Shown: positions 1-9,267 of the stretch, piece by piece
Position numbering within the stretch: position 1 is the stretch's first letter
Layout of the letters: every line of letters starts with the position of its first letter
NCBI RefSeq assembly: GCF_002086115.1
Contig: NZ_MVHJ01000014.1
Coordinates: 81,192 to 145,191, forward strand
Length of the DNA stretch: 64,000 bases
Direction of reading: 5' to 3'
From: Mycolicibacterium bacteremicum
GTDB taxonomy: Bacteria; Actinomycetota; Actinomycetes; Mycobacteriales; Mycobacteriaceae
Translations under genes and position numbers: made by a program
The notes under the pieces: generated by a model
What the model was told of the DNA's origin: nothing
Database searches by the model: none
What the model saw: the letters and a program-made list of their open reading frames with translations, nothing else

Positions 1-181
1 CGGCGATGACATCGTCGACCAGCGCGGGGTCGACCCCGGTGCGGGTGATGAGTTCGCGCAGGCTGTGCGCCAACAGATCCGCGGGGAGTACCCCGTGTAG
101 TGCGCCGCCCGGCTTGCCCTTGCCGACCGGGGTGCGCACCGCACCGACGATGACCGCGTCGCGATCCGAGTATCCGGACAT
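1..181 (-). CDS. Acetyl-CoA acetyltransferase (thiolase), 5' end only
   Basis: The first 60 codons of a minus-strand gene run off the left edge. The translation opens MSGYSDRDAVIVGAVRTPVG, the usual thiolase N-terminus with its VGAVRTPVGKG segment, followed by a helix containing LLAHSLREL. Thiolases of this type condense or cleave acyl-CoA in fatty-acid or sterol catabolism. The catalytic cysteines lie beyond the window. The ATG at 181 is preceded by a strong GGAGGA ribosome-binding site at about 183-189. The gene is divergent from the HxlR regulator at 278, and inverted repeats lie between them, so that regulator is its likely controller. Confidence 0.8.
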   Translation of the reverse strand, partial: MSGYSDRDAVIVGAVRTPVGKGKPGGALHGVLPADLLAHSLRELITRTGVDPALVDDVIA

Positions 182-195
182 GTCTCCTCCTGCTC

Positions 196-244
196 ACTCA
201 CCGCTGAGTACTGCTTCCTATACTCAGATGTAACACCTGAGTAT
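196..244. promoter_or_regulatory. Inverted-repeat operator region between thiolase and HxlR genes
   Basis: An 8-bp perfect inverted repeat, ATACTCAG at 220-227 and CTGAGTAT at 237-244 with a 9-bp spacer, lies in the divergent promoter region. A second, shorter dyad, ACTCA (196-200) and TGAGT (205-209), uses the same core sequence. HxlR-family dimers bind such dyads and usually act on the divergent gene and on themselves. A TANNNT-type -10 (TATGGT, 242-247) for the rightward gene overlaps the distal arm. The dyads are seen directly; the regulator assignment is inference. Confidence 0.6.
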
Positions 245-277
245 GGTTCTAACAACCCAGCGCCTAGGGTGATGTAC

Positions 278-775
278 ATGACAGTTCTGGAGGGTCCGCT
301 CGGTGACCGCGATGCGTGGTCGGCCATCGGTGAATGCCCGATCGAGAAGACGATGTCGCTCGCCGGGCAGAAGTCGACGATGTTGATCATGCGGGAGGCC
401 TACTACGGCACCACCCGATTCGACGATTTCGCCCGTCGGGTCGGTCTGACCAAGGCGGCCACCTCGGCCAGGCTGGGGGAGTTGGTGGCGGCGGGGTTGC
501 TGAGCAAGCGCCCCTACCGGGAGCCCGGGCAGCGAACCCGGCACGAATACGTGCTGACCCAGGCCGGTGTCGATTTCACCCCGGTGGTCTGGGCGATGTT
601 CGAGTGGGGTCGCACCCATCTGCCGAACAACGGCAGGCTGCGGTTGGGGCATCGCGGCTGTGGTGCCGACGCGCATGTCGAAATCGTCTGCGACAAGGGT
701 CATTCGGTTCCGTTCGACGAACTGGGCATGCGATTGGTCCCACGCCGACACGACGACGCGGACGCCGTGACGTAA
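278..775 (+). CDS. HxlR-family winged-helix transcriptional regulator
   Basis: This 165-residue protein has the HxlR layout: an N-terminal CPIEKTMSLAG segment with the conserved cysteine, then a winged helix (TRFDDFARRVGLTKAATSARLGEL, split here as RFDDFARRVGL and TKAATSARLGEL) and the wing RHEYVLTQAG. HxlR proteins are DNA-binding dimers that often respond to aldehydes or electrophiles or control a neighbouring enzyme. Possible starts are GTG 269, ATG 272 and ATG 278; the last has AGGG at 266-269 with 8-nt spacing, so it is preferred. The gene is divergent from the thiolase. The C-terminal 60 residues contain a second CxxGH-like element (EIVCDKGHSV) that could be ligand related. Confidence 0.85.
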   Translation: MTVLEGPLGDRDAWSAIGECPIEKTMSLAGQKSTMLIMREAYYGTTRFDDFARRVGLTKAATSARLGELVAAGLLSKRPYREPGQRTRHEYVLTQAGVDFTPVVWAMFEWGRTHLPNNGRLRLGHRGCGADAHVEIVCDKGHSVPFDELGMRLVPRRHDDADAVT

Positions 776-850
776 CAGCCCGCGGTGTGCGGTTTCGGGG
801 TACGGTCTGACGACCCGGGGCATCTTCGCCCGAAATATTGACCTATCCGT

Positions 851-884
851 TAAAATTTCGCCCGGGTCAGCAGCAACCTGCTGA
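851..884 (+). promoter_or_regulatory. AT-rich -10-like element and 5' leader hairpin upstream of acyltransferase gene
   Basis: Within the 189-nt gap after the HxlR gene, TAAAAT at 851-856 is a good mycobacterial -10 match without a clear -35. Just downstream is a perfect 7-bp stem, TCAGCAG (867-873) and CTGCTGA (878-884) around a CAAC tetraloop. If transcription starts near 862, the hairpin sits at the 5' end of a leader of about 100 nt. There is no U-tract, so it is more likely a leader stabiliser or protein site than a terminator. Confidence 0.4.
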
Positions 885-964
885 GGGCCCGCTCAGCGTC
901 GGTGCGTGCAGGGGGGCCCACACGTGCCGACGACAGACCGTGGCGAGAAAGGGCCCTGGGGCGT

Positions 965-2308
965 ATGAACCACCCAGCCGACAACACGCTGGCCTATATG
1001 GATCAGGGTTCCTATCTGGCGCTGCGCGCGCTGGGCCGCGGGCCGGTCATCCAGTACATCTGGATCTACGAACGCGGCGTCGACATGGACGGCCTGCGAC
1101 GCTTCCAGCGCAACCTGGCCGACGGTCTGCTCGGCCGCCGCCTGGAACGCTCGTCGGTTCCGCTCGGTCGTCACCACTGGGTGTCCTGCGGTGATTCGGC
1201 GGGCATCGACATCTCGGCGGTCGAACGGCATCGCGGCGAGGTGTGGGAGTACGTCGAGGAACGCGCCGCGGTGCCGGTGGATCCCGAACACGGACCGCCC
1301 TGGCATCTGGGGGTGCAACCGCTGGCCGAGGGCGGATCCGTGGTCACCCTGGTGGTCTCGCACACCGTGGCCGACGCCGCGGCGCTCATCGAGTCCATCA
1401 CCCACGCCGTCGACGGCACCGGACGTCACCTGAACTATCCGCAGGCCGGTGCGCGGTCCAGGCGCGCGGCGCTGCGCCGCGATCTGGCGATCACCGCCCG
1501 CGCGGTGCGTGAGGTGCCCGCCGCGGTGATCGGTGCGGCTCGGCTGGCCCGCGATCAGTCCGCCGAGCTCTCCGAATCGGCCAGGGCGGTGCCGGTGACG
1601 CGCAGTCGCGCGACCTCGGGCGGGCCCGTGAACCTGCCGACGGTCTCGGTGCGCGTCGACGCCGCGGAATGGGACGCCCGCGCCAAAGCCCTCGGCGGCA
1701 CCAGCAATGCGCTGCTGGCCGGCATCGCGGCCCGTGTCGGGGCCATCACCGGACGTGTCGACGCCGACGGCCGGGCGATGCTGTCGCTACCGGTCAGTGA
1801 GCGGGTGCCGGGGGACACCCGCGGCAATGCGCTCAACACGATCACCGTGATGGCCGATCCGAAGGTGGCCCCTGAGGATCTGGGTCCGATCCGCGGCGGT
1901 ATCAAGGCCGCGCTGATCGAGCTGGCCGACACCCGTGAGCAGATGCTGGCGCCGCTGCCGCTGGCGCCCTACACACCGAAGTTCCTGTTACGCCGGTTGG
2001 AGAAGCTGGTCCTCAAGGTCGGCAAACCGATCGGCTCATCCAACAGCGGTCCGCTGCCCGAGCAGGTGAACCGGCCCGATGGGACACCGGCGGACATCTT
2101 CGTCGCCCATTCTCCCGAGCCGGGCATCACCGCAACGGATCTGGAGCGCATGGGTGGGCGGATGCTGTTGGCGGCCGGGACGGTCGGCGGGGCGGTGTGC
2201 ATCTCGGTGGCGGCCTGGGAGCCAGGGGCGCCCAACACCAAAGAGGCACTGATGCAAGCGGTGAAGGAAGCCTTCTACGATTTCGACCTCACGGCGGTCA
2301 TGGAATAA
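965..2308 (+). CDS. Condensation-domain-like (CAT-fold) acyltransferase family protein
   Basis: This 447-residue protein resembles the chloramphenicol-acetyltransferase/condensation superfamily seen in mycobacterial Pap and WES proteins. The family HHxxxDG motif appears as SHTVADA at residues 132-138: the catalytic His133 and the structural Asp137 are kept, but the first His is Ser and the Gly is Ala. A C-terminal stretch (SNSGPLPE, then DIFVAHSPEPG) resembles the channel region of these enzymes. The ATG at 965 is chosen because the family N-terminus (NTLAYMDQGSYLAL) follows; an upstream in-frame start at 902 adds unconvincing sequence. The stop lies 42 nt before the transglutaminase gene, so the two may be co-transcribed. 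The acyl donor and acceptor are unknown. Confidence 0.6.
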   Translation: MNHPADNTLAYMDQGSYLALRALGRGPVIQYIWIYERGVDMDGLRRFQRNLADGLLGRRLERSSVPLGRHHWVSCGDSAGIDISAVERHRGEVWEYVEERAAVPVDPEHGPPWHLGVQPLAEGGSVVTLVVSHTVADAAALIESITHAVDGTGRHLNYPQAGARSRRAALRRDLAITARAVREVPAAVIGAARLARDQSAELSESARAVPVTRSRATSGGPVNLPTVSVRVDAAEWDARAKALGGTSNALLAGIAARVGAITGRVDADGRAMLSLPVSERVPGDTRGNALNTITVMADPKVAPEDLGPIRGGIKAALIELADTREQMLAPLPLAPYTPKFLLRRLEKLVLKVGKPIGSSNSGPLPEQVNRPDGTPADIFVAHSPEPGITATDLERMGGRMLLAAGTVGGAVCISVAAWEPGAPNTKEALMQAVKEAFYDFDLTAVME

Positions 2309-2350
2309 GCCGCGCTGCGGTGGCTCCGATCCTGTGGTGGGATTCGGTGC

Positions 2351-5300
2351 ATGGGCATCAAAGTGGCGCTGGAACACCGGACCAGCTACACCTTCGACCG
2401 GCTGGTGGAGTTACATCCACACGTGGTCCGGCTGCGCCCCGCGCCGCACTCGCGCACCCCGATCGAGGCGTATTCGCTGCAGGTCGAGCCGGCCGACCAT
2501 TTCATCAACTGGCAACAGGATGCCTTCGGAAACTTTCTGGCGCGGTTGGTGTTTCCCGATCGAGCCCGCAGCCTGACCATCACCGTCGGATTGATCGCCG
2601 ACCTGAAGGTCATCAACCCGTTCGACTTCTTCATCGAGGAGTGGGCCGAGTATTTCCCGTTCCGCTATCCCAGAGAACTGCTCGCCGACCTGGAGCCCTA
2701 TCTCCGTCCGGTCGACGAGGGTGAAGACGGTTCGGGCCCCGGCGAACTCGTCCAGCAGTGGGTGCGGGACTTCGCCGTCGGCGAGGGCACCCGCACGATC
2801 GACTTCCTGGTCAAGCTCAACGCCGCGGTGCGCGCCGACGTCGGCTACAGCGTCCGGATGGAACCCGGCGTGCAGACACCGGATGTCACGTTGCGTTCCC
2901 GGATCGGGTCCTGCCGGGACTCGGCCTGGCTGCTGGTGTCGATCCTGCGACAGCTCGGCCTGGCCGCCCGGTTCGTCTCGGGGTACCTGGTGCAGCTGGC
3001 ATCCGATGTCGCGGCCCTCGACGGGCCGTCGGGCCCGGCCGCCGACTTCACCGACCTGCATGCCTGGACCGAGGTCTTCATCCCGGGCGCCGGCTGGATA
3101 GGCCTGGATCCGACCTCGGCCCTGTTCGCCGGGGAGGGGCACATCCCGCTCTCGGCGACCCCACACCCGGAGTCCGCGGCGCCCATCACCGGAGCCACCG
3201 GCCGCGCCGAGGCGACGCTGGACTTCAGCAATGTGGTCACCCGTATCCACGAGGATCCGCGCGTCACACTGCCCTACACCGAGCAGACCTGGACGGCGAT
3301 CAACACCCTCGGTGCACAGGTCGACGCCCGGCTGGCCGCCGGCGACGTGCGCCTGACCGTCGGCGGCGAACCGACGTTCGTGTCCGTCGACAATCAGACC
3401 GACCCGGAGTGGACGACCGCGGCCGACGGTCCACACAAGCGCGAGCGGGCCTCGGTGTTGGTCGAGCGGCTGCGCCAGGTGTGGGCGCCGCATGGTCTGG
3501 TACAGCGCAGCCAGGGCAAGTGGTATCCGGGGGAACCGTTGCCGCGCTGGCAGATCGGGCTCTTCTGGCGTACCGACGGGGAGCAGCTGTGGAATGATCC
3601 GGCGCTGCTGGCCGACCCCTGGGCGGTGGATCCAGCCCCGCCCGTCGCCGACGGGGTGGACGCCGAGTTGCTGGCGGCCGTCGCCGACGGGCTGACCCTG
3701 CCGGTCACCCAGGTCCGCCCGGCCTTCGAGGACGCGCTGGGTCGGCTGGCCGGCGCGGTCCGCCGGCCCGCCGGGGAACCGGTTGCCGCGGCCGACGACC
3801 TGGCCGCCGATGGTGTCCGACAGCGGGCGGCGCTGTTGGCCCGGCTCGACGAGCCCGTCGTCGAACCGGCTGCCCATGTGCTGCCGCTGCACCGCCGCGA
3901 CGACGATTCGGGGTGGGCCAGCGCCGACTGGACGCTGCGGCGCGGCCGGATCGTGCTGCTGGAGGGCGATTCCCCGGCCGGCCTGCGGTTGCCGTTGAAC
4001 TCGATCAGCTGGCACGCCCCGCCGCCCACCTACGAGTCGGATCCGCTGACCCAGCACGGCACCCTGGCCTCCGGACCCGCCCGGCAGGCGCAGGCCGAGG
4101 TGCAGGACGCCGAGGACGCACCGCCGACCGCGCTCGTCGCCGAGATCCGCGACGGACTGCTGTATGTGTTCCTGCCGCCCACCGACACGCTGGAGGCCTT
4201 CGTCGACCTGGTGTCCCGGGTGGAGGCGGCCGCCGCGGCCATCGGCACCCCGGTCGTCGTCGAGGGATACGGTCCGCCGCACGACAGCAGGCTCACCTCG
4301 ATGACGGTCACCCCGGACCCCGGCGTGATCGAGGTGAACGTCGCTCCGACGGCCAGTTTCGCCGAACAGCGGGCGCAACTGGAGACGCTCTACGCCCAGG
4401 CGCGGCTGGCGCGGCTGTCCACCGAGCAGTTCGACTACGACGGCAGCCACGGCGGGACGGGCGGGGGCAACCACATCACCCTGGGCGGCATCACCCCGGC
4501 CGACTCACCGCTGCTGCGCAGGCCCGACCTGCTGGTGTCGCTACTGACCTACTGGCAGCGCCACCCGTCGCTGTCCTACCTGTTCGCCGGTCGCTTCATC
4601 GGCACCACCTCACAGGCCCCGCGCGTCGACGAGGGGCGCACCGAAGCGCTCTACGAGCTGGAGATCGCCTTCGCCGAGATCGACCGGCTGGCACGGATCG
4701 GCGCGGCACAGCCCTGGGTCACCGACCGGGCCCTGCGGCATCTGCTCACCGACATCACCGGCAACACCCACCGCGCCGAATTCTGCATCGACAAGCTCTA
4801 CAGCCCGGACAGTCCGCGGGGCCGGCTGGGGCTGCTGGAGCTCCGCGGATTCGAGATGCCGCCGCACCACCAGATGGCGATGGTGCAGTCACTGCTGGTG
4901 CGCGCCCTGGTCGCGCGGTTCTGGGATGAACCGCTGCGCGCCCCGTTGATCCGGCACGGAGCCAACCTGCACGGTCGATACCTGCTGCCGCACTTCCTGA
5001 TCCAGGATATCGCCGCCGTGGCGGCCGATCTGCGCGAGCACGGTATCGACTTCGACACCAGCTGGTTGGACCCGTTCACCGAGTTCCGGTTCCCGCGGAT
5101 CGGCACCGCCGTGTTCGACGGGGTGGAGATCGAGCTGCGCGGTGCGATCGAGCCGTGGAATGTGCTCGGTGAGGAGGCGACCGCGGGCGGCACCGCGCGT
5201 TACGTGGACTCCTCGGTGGAACGTGTCCAGGTCCGGCTGGTCGGCGCCGACCGCAACCGCTACATCGTCACTGTCAACGGGCACCCCGTTCCGCTGCTGG

Positions 5301-5665
5301 CTACCGACAAGACCGACATCCAGGTGGGTGGGGTGCGCTACCGCGCCTGGCAGCCGCCCAGTGCGCTGCACCCCACCATCACGGTCGACGGGCCGCTGCG
5401 GTTCGAACTCGTCGACGCCGCCACCGGTGTCTCCCGGGGTGGCTGTACCTACCACGTCGCGCACCCCGGCGGCCGCTCCTATGACACCCCGCCGGTCAAC
5501 GCGGTGGAGGCCGAGTCGCGCCGCGGCCGACGGTTCGAGGCGACCGGGTTCACGCCCGGCCGGGTCGATCTGGCCGATCTGGCCGAGAAGCAGGCCCGCC
5601 AATCCACCGATATGGGCGCGCCCGGGATATTGGATCTGCGCCGGGTGCGTACCGTTCTGCGGTGA
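2351..5665 (+). CDS. Transglutaminase-like / DUF2126 fusion protein (Rv2566 type)
   Basis: At 1104 residues this matches the long mycobacterial Rv2566 family. An N-terminal bacterial transglutaminase domain (about 1-270) keeps a Cys-His-Asp triad: C188 in GSCRDSAW, H237 in LHAWTEV and D253 in GLDPTS. The remaining 800 residues form the DUF2126 region, with GGEPTFVS near 338, a His/Gly-rich stretch (DGSHGGTGGGNHITLGG near 700) and HRAEFCIDKLYSPD. Comparative-genomic work on amidoligases places this family with ATP-grasp/alpha-E proteins in predicted peptide synthesis or modification systems. The product is cytoplasmic, with no signal peptide. Its TGA overlaps the ATG of the next gene (TGATG), indicating translational coupling. 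Confidence 0.85.
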   Translation: MGIKVALEHRTSYTFDRLVELHPHVVRLRPAPHSRTPIEAYSLQVEPADHFINWQQDAFGNFLARLVFPDRARSLTITVGLIADLKVINPFDFFIEEWAEYFPFRYPRELLADLEPYLRPVDEGEDGSGPGELVQQWVRDFAVGEGTRTIDFLVKLNAAVRADVGYSVRMEPGVQTPDVTLRSRIGSCRDSAWLLVSILRQLGLAARFVSGYLVQLASDVAALDGPSGPAADFTDLHAWTEVFIPGAGWIGLDPTSALFAGEGHIPLSATPHPESAAPITGATGRAEATLDFSNVVTRIHEDPRVTLPYTEQTWTAINTLGAQVDARLAAGDVRLTVGGEPTFVSVDNQTDPEWTTAADGPHKRERASVLVERLRQVWAPHGLVQRSQGKWYPGEPLPRWQIGLFWRTDGEQLWNDPALLADPWAVDPAPPVADGVDAELLAAVADGLTLPVTQVRPAFEDALGRLAGAVRRPAGEPVAAADDLAADGVRQRAALLARLDEPVVEPAAHVLPLHRRDDDSGWASADWTLRRGRIVLLEGDSPAGLRLPLNSISWHAPPPTYESDPLTQHGTLASGPARQAQAEVQDAEDAPPTALVAEIRDGLLYVFLPPTDTLEAFVDLVSRVEAAAAAIGTPVVVEGYGPPHDSRLTSMTVTPDPGVIEVNVAPTASFAEQRAQLETLYAQARLARLSTEQFDYDGSHGGTGGGNHITLGGITPADSPLLRRPDLLVSLLTYWQRHPSLSYLFAGRFIGTTSQAPRVDEGRTEALYELEIAFAEIDRLARIGAAQPWVTDRALRHLLTDITGNTHRAEFCIDKLYSPDSPRGRLGLLELRGFEMPPHHQMAMVQSLLVRALVARFWDEPLRAPLIRHGANLHGRYLLPHFLIQDIAAVAADLREHGIDFDTSWLDPFTEFRFPRIGTAVFDGVEIELRGAIEPWNVLGEEATAGGTARYVDSSVERVQVRLVGADRNRYIVTVNGHPVPLLATDKTDIQVGGVRYRAWQPPSALHPTITVDGPLRFELVDAATGVSRGGCTYHVAHPGGRSYDTPPVNAVEAESRRGRRFEATGFTPGRVDLADLAEKQARQSTDMGAPGILDLRRVRTVLR

Positions 5666-8325
5666 TGGTTGTACGTACAGACATGACGGCACGCGCCGAG
5701 GACGTGCTCTCCGGGTACCGGAGTCGCCGCGCCCAGCAGGCGTTGTTCGACGTCCGCGGCACGGTCGGCAACGGCTACGACGAGTTCGTCGACGCCGCGG
5801 GCGATGTCCGGCCGGCCTGGCACGAGCTGGCCGAATGCGTCGGCGACCGGGGCCGCGACGGGCTGAACCGGCTGCGCGAGACGGTGCGCAGTCTCGTCGA
5901 CGACGACGGCATCACCTATGTCCGTTACGACCACCGCACCCCTGCCGACGGCACCGCCCACGAGACCGGTGTCGCCGAGCCCTGGCACCTGGATGCCCTG
6001 CCGCTGCTGATCTCCAGCGCCGACTGGGACATCCTGGAAGCCGGTCTGGTGCAACGTTCCCGGCTGCTCGACGCCGTGCTGACCGATCTGTACGGCGCGC
6101 GTCGCAGCCTCACCAGCGGGGTGTTGCCCCCGCAGCTGCTGTTCGCCCACCCCGCCTACGTGCGTGCCGCGCACGGCATCGTGGTGCCGGGTCGGCATCA
6201 GCTGTTCCTGCACGGCTGCGATGTCAGCCGGGCCGCCGACGGTGCCTTCCGGGTGAACGCGGACTGGACCCAGGCACCGTCGGGTGCCGGGTACGCACTG
6301 GCCGGCCGCCGCGTCATCGCGCATGCCGCCCCCGACCTGTACGAACGCATCGCCCCGCGACCGGCCTCACCGTGGGCGCAGACGCTGCGGTTGGCGCTCA
6401 TCGATGCCGCGCCCGAGACCGCCGAGGAGCCGGTGGTGGTGGTGCTGAGCCCGGGCACCCATTCCGAGACGGCCTTCGACCAGGCCTACCTGGCCAGCGT
6501 GCTGGGTTTCCCATTGGTCGAGAGCGCCGATCTGGTGGTGCGCGACGGCCGATTGTGGATGCGCTCGCTGGGCACCCTGAAACGTGTCGACGTGGTGCTG
6601 CGCCGGGTCGACGCCGACTACGTCGACCCGCTGGAGCTGCGCGCCGATTCCCGGCTCGGCGTCGTCGGTCTGGTCGAGGTGCTGCGCCGCGGAGCGGCCA
6701 CGGTGGTCAACACGCTCGGGTCCGGGATCCTGGAAAGCCCCGGCCTGCAACGCTTCCTGCCGGAGCTGACCGACCTGCTGGTGGGCGAGACGCCGGAGTT
6801 GGCGTCCCCGCAGATGTACTGGGGCGGCATCGATGTGGAGCGTTCGCATCTGCTGGCGCACCTGTCGGGGCTGTTGATCAAACCGGTCACCGGTGGCACG
6901 ACGATCGTCGGGCCCGCGCTGTCGGTGTCGGCGCGGGCGGAGTTGGCGGCCCGCATCGGCGCCGCCCCGTGGCAATGGGTCGGCCAGGAACTGCCGCAAT
7001 TCTCCTCGGCCCCCACCGATTTCCTGCCCGGCGGGGTGTCGGCGGCCGATGTCGGCATGCGGCTGTTCACGGTGGCCCAGCGCGGCGGGTACGCGCCGAT
7101 GACCGGTGGCCTGGGGTTCCTGCCGGCGCCCGGTAATGCCGCCTACACGCTGGACACCGTTGCGGCCAAGGATGTCTGGATCCGCACGCCGGATCGCGCC
7201 CAGGCGGTGCCGACGCCGGCGGTGGACCTGGCCCCGCTGGAGCTCGCCGTCGGGGCGGCTCCGGCCGTGACCCGGTCGGCTACCGCGGCCGTCAGCTCGC
7301 CGCGTGTGCTGTCGGATCTGTTCTGGCTGGGCCGGTACGCCGAACGCGCCGAGAACATGGCCCGGCTGCTGACCGTCACCCGGGAGCGCTACCACGAGTT
7401 CCGCTACCGCCAGGACATGGTCGAAAGTCAGTGTGTGCCCGTACTGCTGGACGCCATCGGGGCGATCACCGGCACCGACACCGCGGTGGGCAGCGATGAC
7501 CTGGAGGCCATTGCGACAGCGCCGAGCACCCTGTGGTCACTGACCGCCGACCGGCGCCGGCCCGGCTCGCTGGCGCAATCGGTCGAACGGCTGGGGATGG
7601 CTGCCCGCGGTGTGCGCGACCAGATGTCCAACGACACCTGGATGGTGCTGGCCGCCGTCGAGCGGGCGGTCGGGTCGCGGGCCGGCCAACCCGAGTCGCA
7701 GGCGGCCGGCGACGCCTATCTGTTGACCGCGCACACCCAGACCCTGGCCGGCATGCTGGCGCTGTCGGGGATGGCCGCCGAGTCGATGGTGCAGGACATT
7801 GGCTGGACGATGATGGACATCGGTAAACGCATCGAGCGGGGACTGGGGTTGACCGCGCTGCTGCGCGCCACGGTGACGACGGCGCGCCGGCCGGGCGCCG
7901 AGCAGACCGTCACCGAGTCCATGTTGGTGGCCTGTGAGTCGTCGGTCATCTACCGGCGCCGGATGCTGGGCAAGGTGAGCATCTCGGCGGTGGCGGACCT
8001 GGTGCTGTTCGACGCCGAGAATCCGCGGTCGTTGGTGTACCAGTTCGACCGGTTGCACCAGGGGTTGCGCCGGCTGCCGTCCGCATCGGGCTCGTCGCGC
8101 CCGGAACGGTTGGCCGACGAGATCACCGCCCGGCTGCGCCGGGTCGATCCCGACGATCTGGAGATCGTCGGGTCGGACGGCATCCGGCGGGAACTGACCG
8201 ACCTGCTCGACGGGTTGCACGCCGACCTGCGCGAGCTGTCGAACCTGATCACCGCCGCCCACCTGTCGCTGCCCACCGGCATGCAGCCGCTGTGGGGACC
8301 CGATGAGCGGAGGTTGCTGCCGTGA
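5665..8325 (+). CDS. Circularly permuted ATP-grasp / alpha-E fusion protein (Rv2567 type)
   Basis: This 886-residue protein combines a circularly permuted type-2 ATP-grasp domain in roughly the first 500 residues with a C-terminal alpha-helical alpha-E (DUF403) domain from about 545 (VLSDLFWLGRYAERAENMARLL). Conserved patches include DVVLRRVDADYVDPLELR and VVNTLGSGILESPGL, typical of the ATP-grasp part. Such proteins are predicted ATP-dependent carboxylate-amine ligases acting on a peptide or small molecule. The start ATG at 5665 overlaps the preceding stop; a GTG at 5662 is a minor alternative. The stop overlaps the next start (GTGA at 8322), so three genes form one coupled unit. The substrate is not known. 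Confidence 0.85.
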   Translation: MVVRTDMTARAEDVLSGYRSRRAQQALFDVRGTVGNGYDEFVDAAGDVRPAWHELAECVGDRGRDGLNRLRETVRSLVDDDGITYVRYDHRTPADGTAHETGVAEPWHLDALPLLISSADWDILEAGLVQRSRLLDAVLTDLYGARRSLTSGVLPPQLLFAHPAYVRAAHGIVVPGRHQLFLHGCDVSRAADGAFRVNADWTQAPSGAGYALAGRRVIAHAAPDLYERIAPRPASPWAQTLRLALIDAAPETAEEPVVVVLSPGTHSETAFDQAYLASVLGFPLVESADLVVRDGRLWMRSLGTLKRVDVVLRRVDADYVDPLELRADSRLGVVGLVEVLRRGAATVVNTLGSGILESPGLQRFLPELTDLLVGETPELASPQMYWGGIDVERSHLLAHLSGLLIKPVTGGTTIVGPALSVSARAELAARIGAAPWQWVGQELPQFSSAPTDFLPGGVSAADVGMRLFTVAQRGGYAPMTGGLGFLPAPGNAAYTLDTVAAKDVWIRTPDRAQAVPTPAVDLAPLELAVGAAPAVTRSATAAVSSPRVLSDLFWLGRYAERAENMARLLTVTRERYHEFRYRQDMVESQCVPVLLDAIGAITGTDTAVGSDDLEAIATAPSTLWSLTADRRRPGSLAQSVERLGMAARGVRDQMSNDTWMVLAAVERAVGSRAGQPESQAAGDAYLLTAHTQTLAGMLALSGMAAESMVQDIGWTMMDIGKRIERGLGLTALLRATVTTARRPGAEQTVTESMLVACESSVIYRRRMLGKVSISAVADLVLFDAENPRSLVYQFDRLHQGLRRLPSASGSSRPERLADEITARLRRVDPDDLEIVGSDGIRRELTDLLDGLHADLRELSNLITAAHLSLPTGMQPLWGPDERRLLP

Positions 8326-9197
8326 CCCGCAGCTATGAGATCACCCATCGGACCACCTACCGGTACTCCGCCGACGTCACCAGCTCCTACGGCCGCGGAT
8401 TCCTGACCCCGCGGGAATCGGCGGGCCAGCGCAGGCTGTCCCACGAGTTGGTGATCGAACCCGAGGCATCGGACCGGTCGACCAGCCGCGACGGCTACGG
8501 CAATCTGAGTTCCTACTTCCACGTCACCGAGCGGCACCGCATGCTCAGCGTCACCAGTCGTTCGGTGGTGGAGGTCGATCCGCCGGGGTCCGAGCTCTAC
8601 GACGGTGCAGCTGCGCGCGCCCCGTGGGAGATCTCCCGGCCGGTCGGCCCGGACGGTGCGCTGGCCTGCGAGTTCACCCTCGACCTCGCCCCGCCGGAAA
8701 TCACCGATGAGGTGCGCGCCTATGCGGCACCGAGTTTCGTCCCGGGGCGACCGTTGATCGAGGTACTGCGCGACCTCAACGCGCGCATCTTCGCCGATTT
8801 CACCTACCGGTCCGGTTCGACGACCATCTCCACCGGGGTCGCCGAGGTACTCGCGGCCCGGGAGGGCGTGTGTCAGGACTTCGCCCGACTGGCCATCGCC
8901 TGTCTGCGCGCCAACGGGTTGGCGGCCAGCTATGTGTCCGGGTACCTGGCCACGGATCCGCCGCCGGGCAAGGAGCGGATGGTCGGCGTCGACGCGACCC
9001 ACGCCTGGGCCTCGGTGTGGACGCCACAGAACCACTGGCTGGGCCTGGACCCCACCAACGACCAGATGGTCGACGAGCGGTACATCGTGGTGGGATTCGG
9101 GCGCGATTACGCCGATGTGCCGCCCCTGCGCGGGATCATCTACACCGAATCGGAGCGTAGCGTCATCGAGGTCTCGGTCGACGTTGCGCCGAACTGA
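8322..9197 (+). CDS. Transglutaminase-like cysteine protease family protein (Rv2569c type)
   Basis: This 291-residue protein has an N-terminal bacterial transglutaminase-associated beta domain (SYEITHRTTYRYSADV) and a transglutaminase core with a full triad: C184 in EGVCQDFARL, H227 in DATHAWASV and D243 in GLDPTNDQ. In this gene neighbourhood such enzymes are proposed to hydrolyse or transfer peptide amide bonds made by the ATP-grasp partner. The GTG start at 8322 overlaps the previous TGA by 4 nt. It is distinct from the transglutaminase domain of the 2351 gene, so the cluster encodes two independent triads. Confidence 0.85.
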   Translation: MTRSYEITHRTTYRYSADVTSSYGRGFLTPRESAGQRRLSHELVIEPEASDRSTSRDGYGNLSSYFHVTERHRMLSVTSRSVVEVDPPGSELYDGAAARAPWEISRPVGPDGALACEFTLDLAPPEITDEVRAYAAPSFVPGRPLIEVLRDLNARIFADFTYRSGSTTISTGVAEVLAAREGVCQDFARLAIACLRANGLAASYVSGYLATDPPPGKERMVGVDATHAWASVWTPQNHWLGLDPTNDQMVDERYIVVGFGRDYADVPPLRGIIYTESERSVIEVSVDVAPN

Positions 9198-9267
9198 GCC
9201 ATCCGAGGTTTGGGCGCGGGCCGCAACGGGCACCTGCTAGCGGCCGTGCGAATCAGGGAGAACAAGA

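Noticed and set aside
902..964. Upstream in-frame extension of the acyltransferase gene
   Set aside because: The extra 21 residues are Arg/Gly-rich, lack family similarity and cover leader sequence; the ATG at 965 fits better.
2411..4474. 687-codon frame antisense to the transglutaminase/DUF2126 gene
   Set aside because: Shadow of the sense gene in a GC-rich frame; low-complexity Arg/Gly/Val/Asp composition and no family match.
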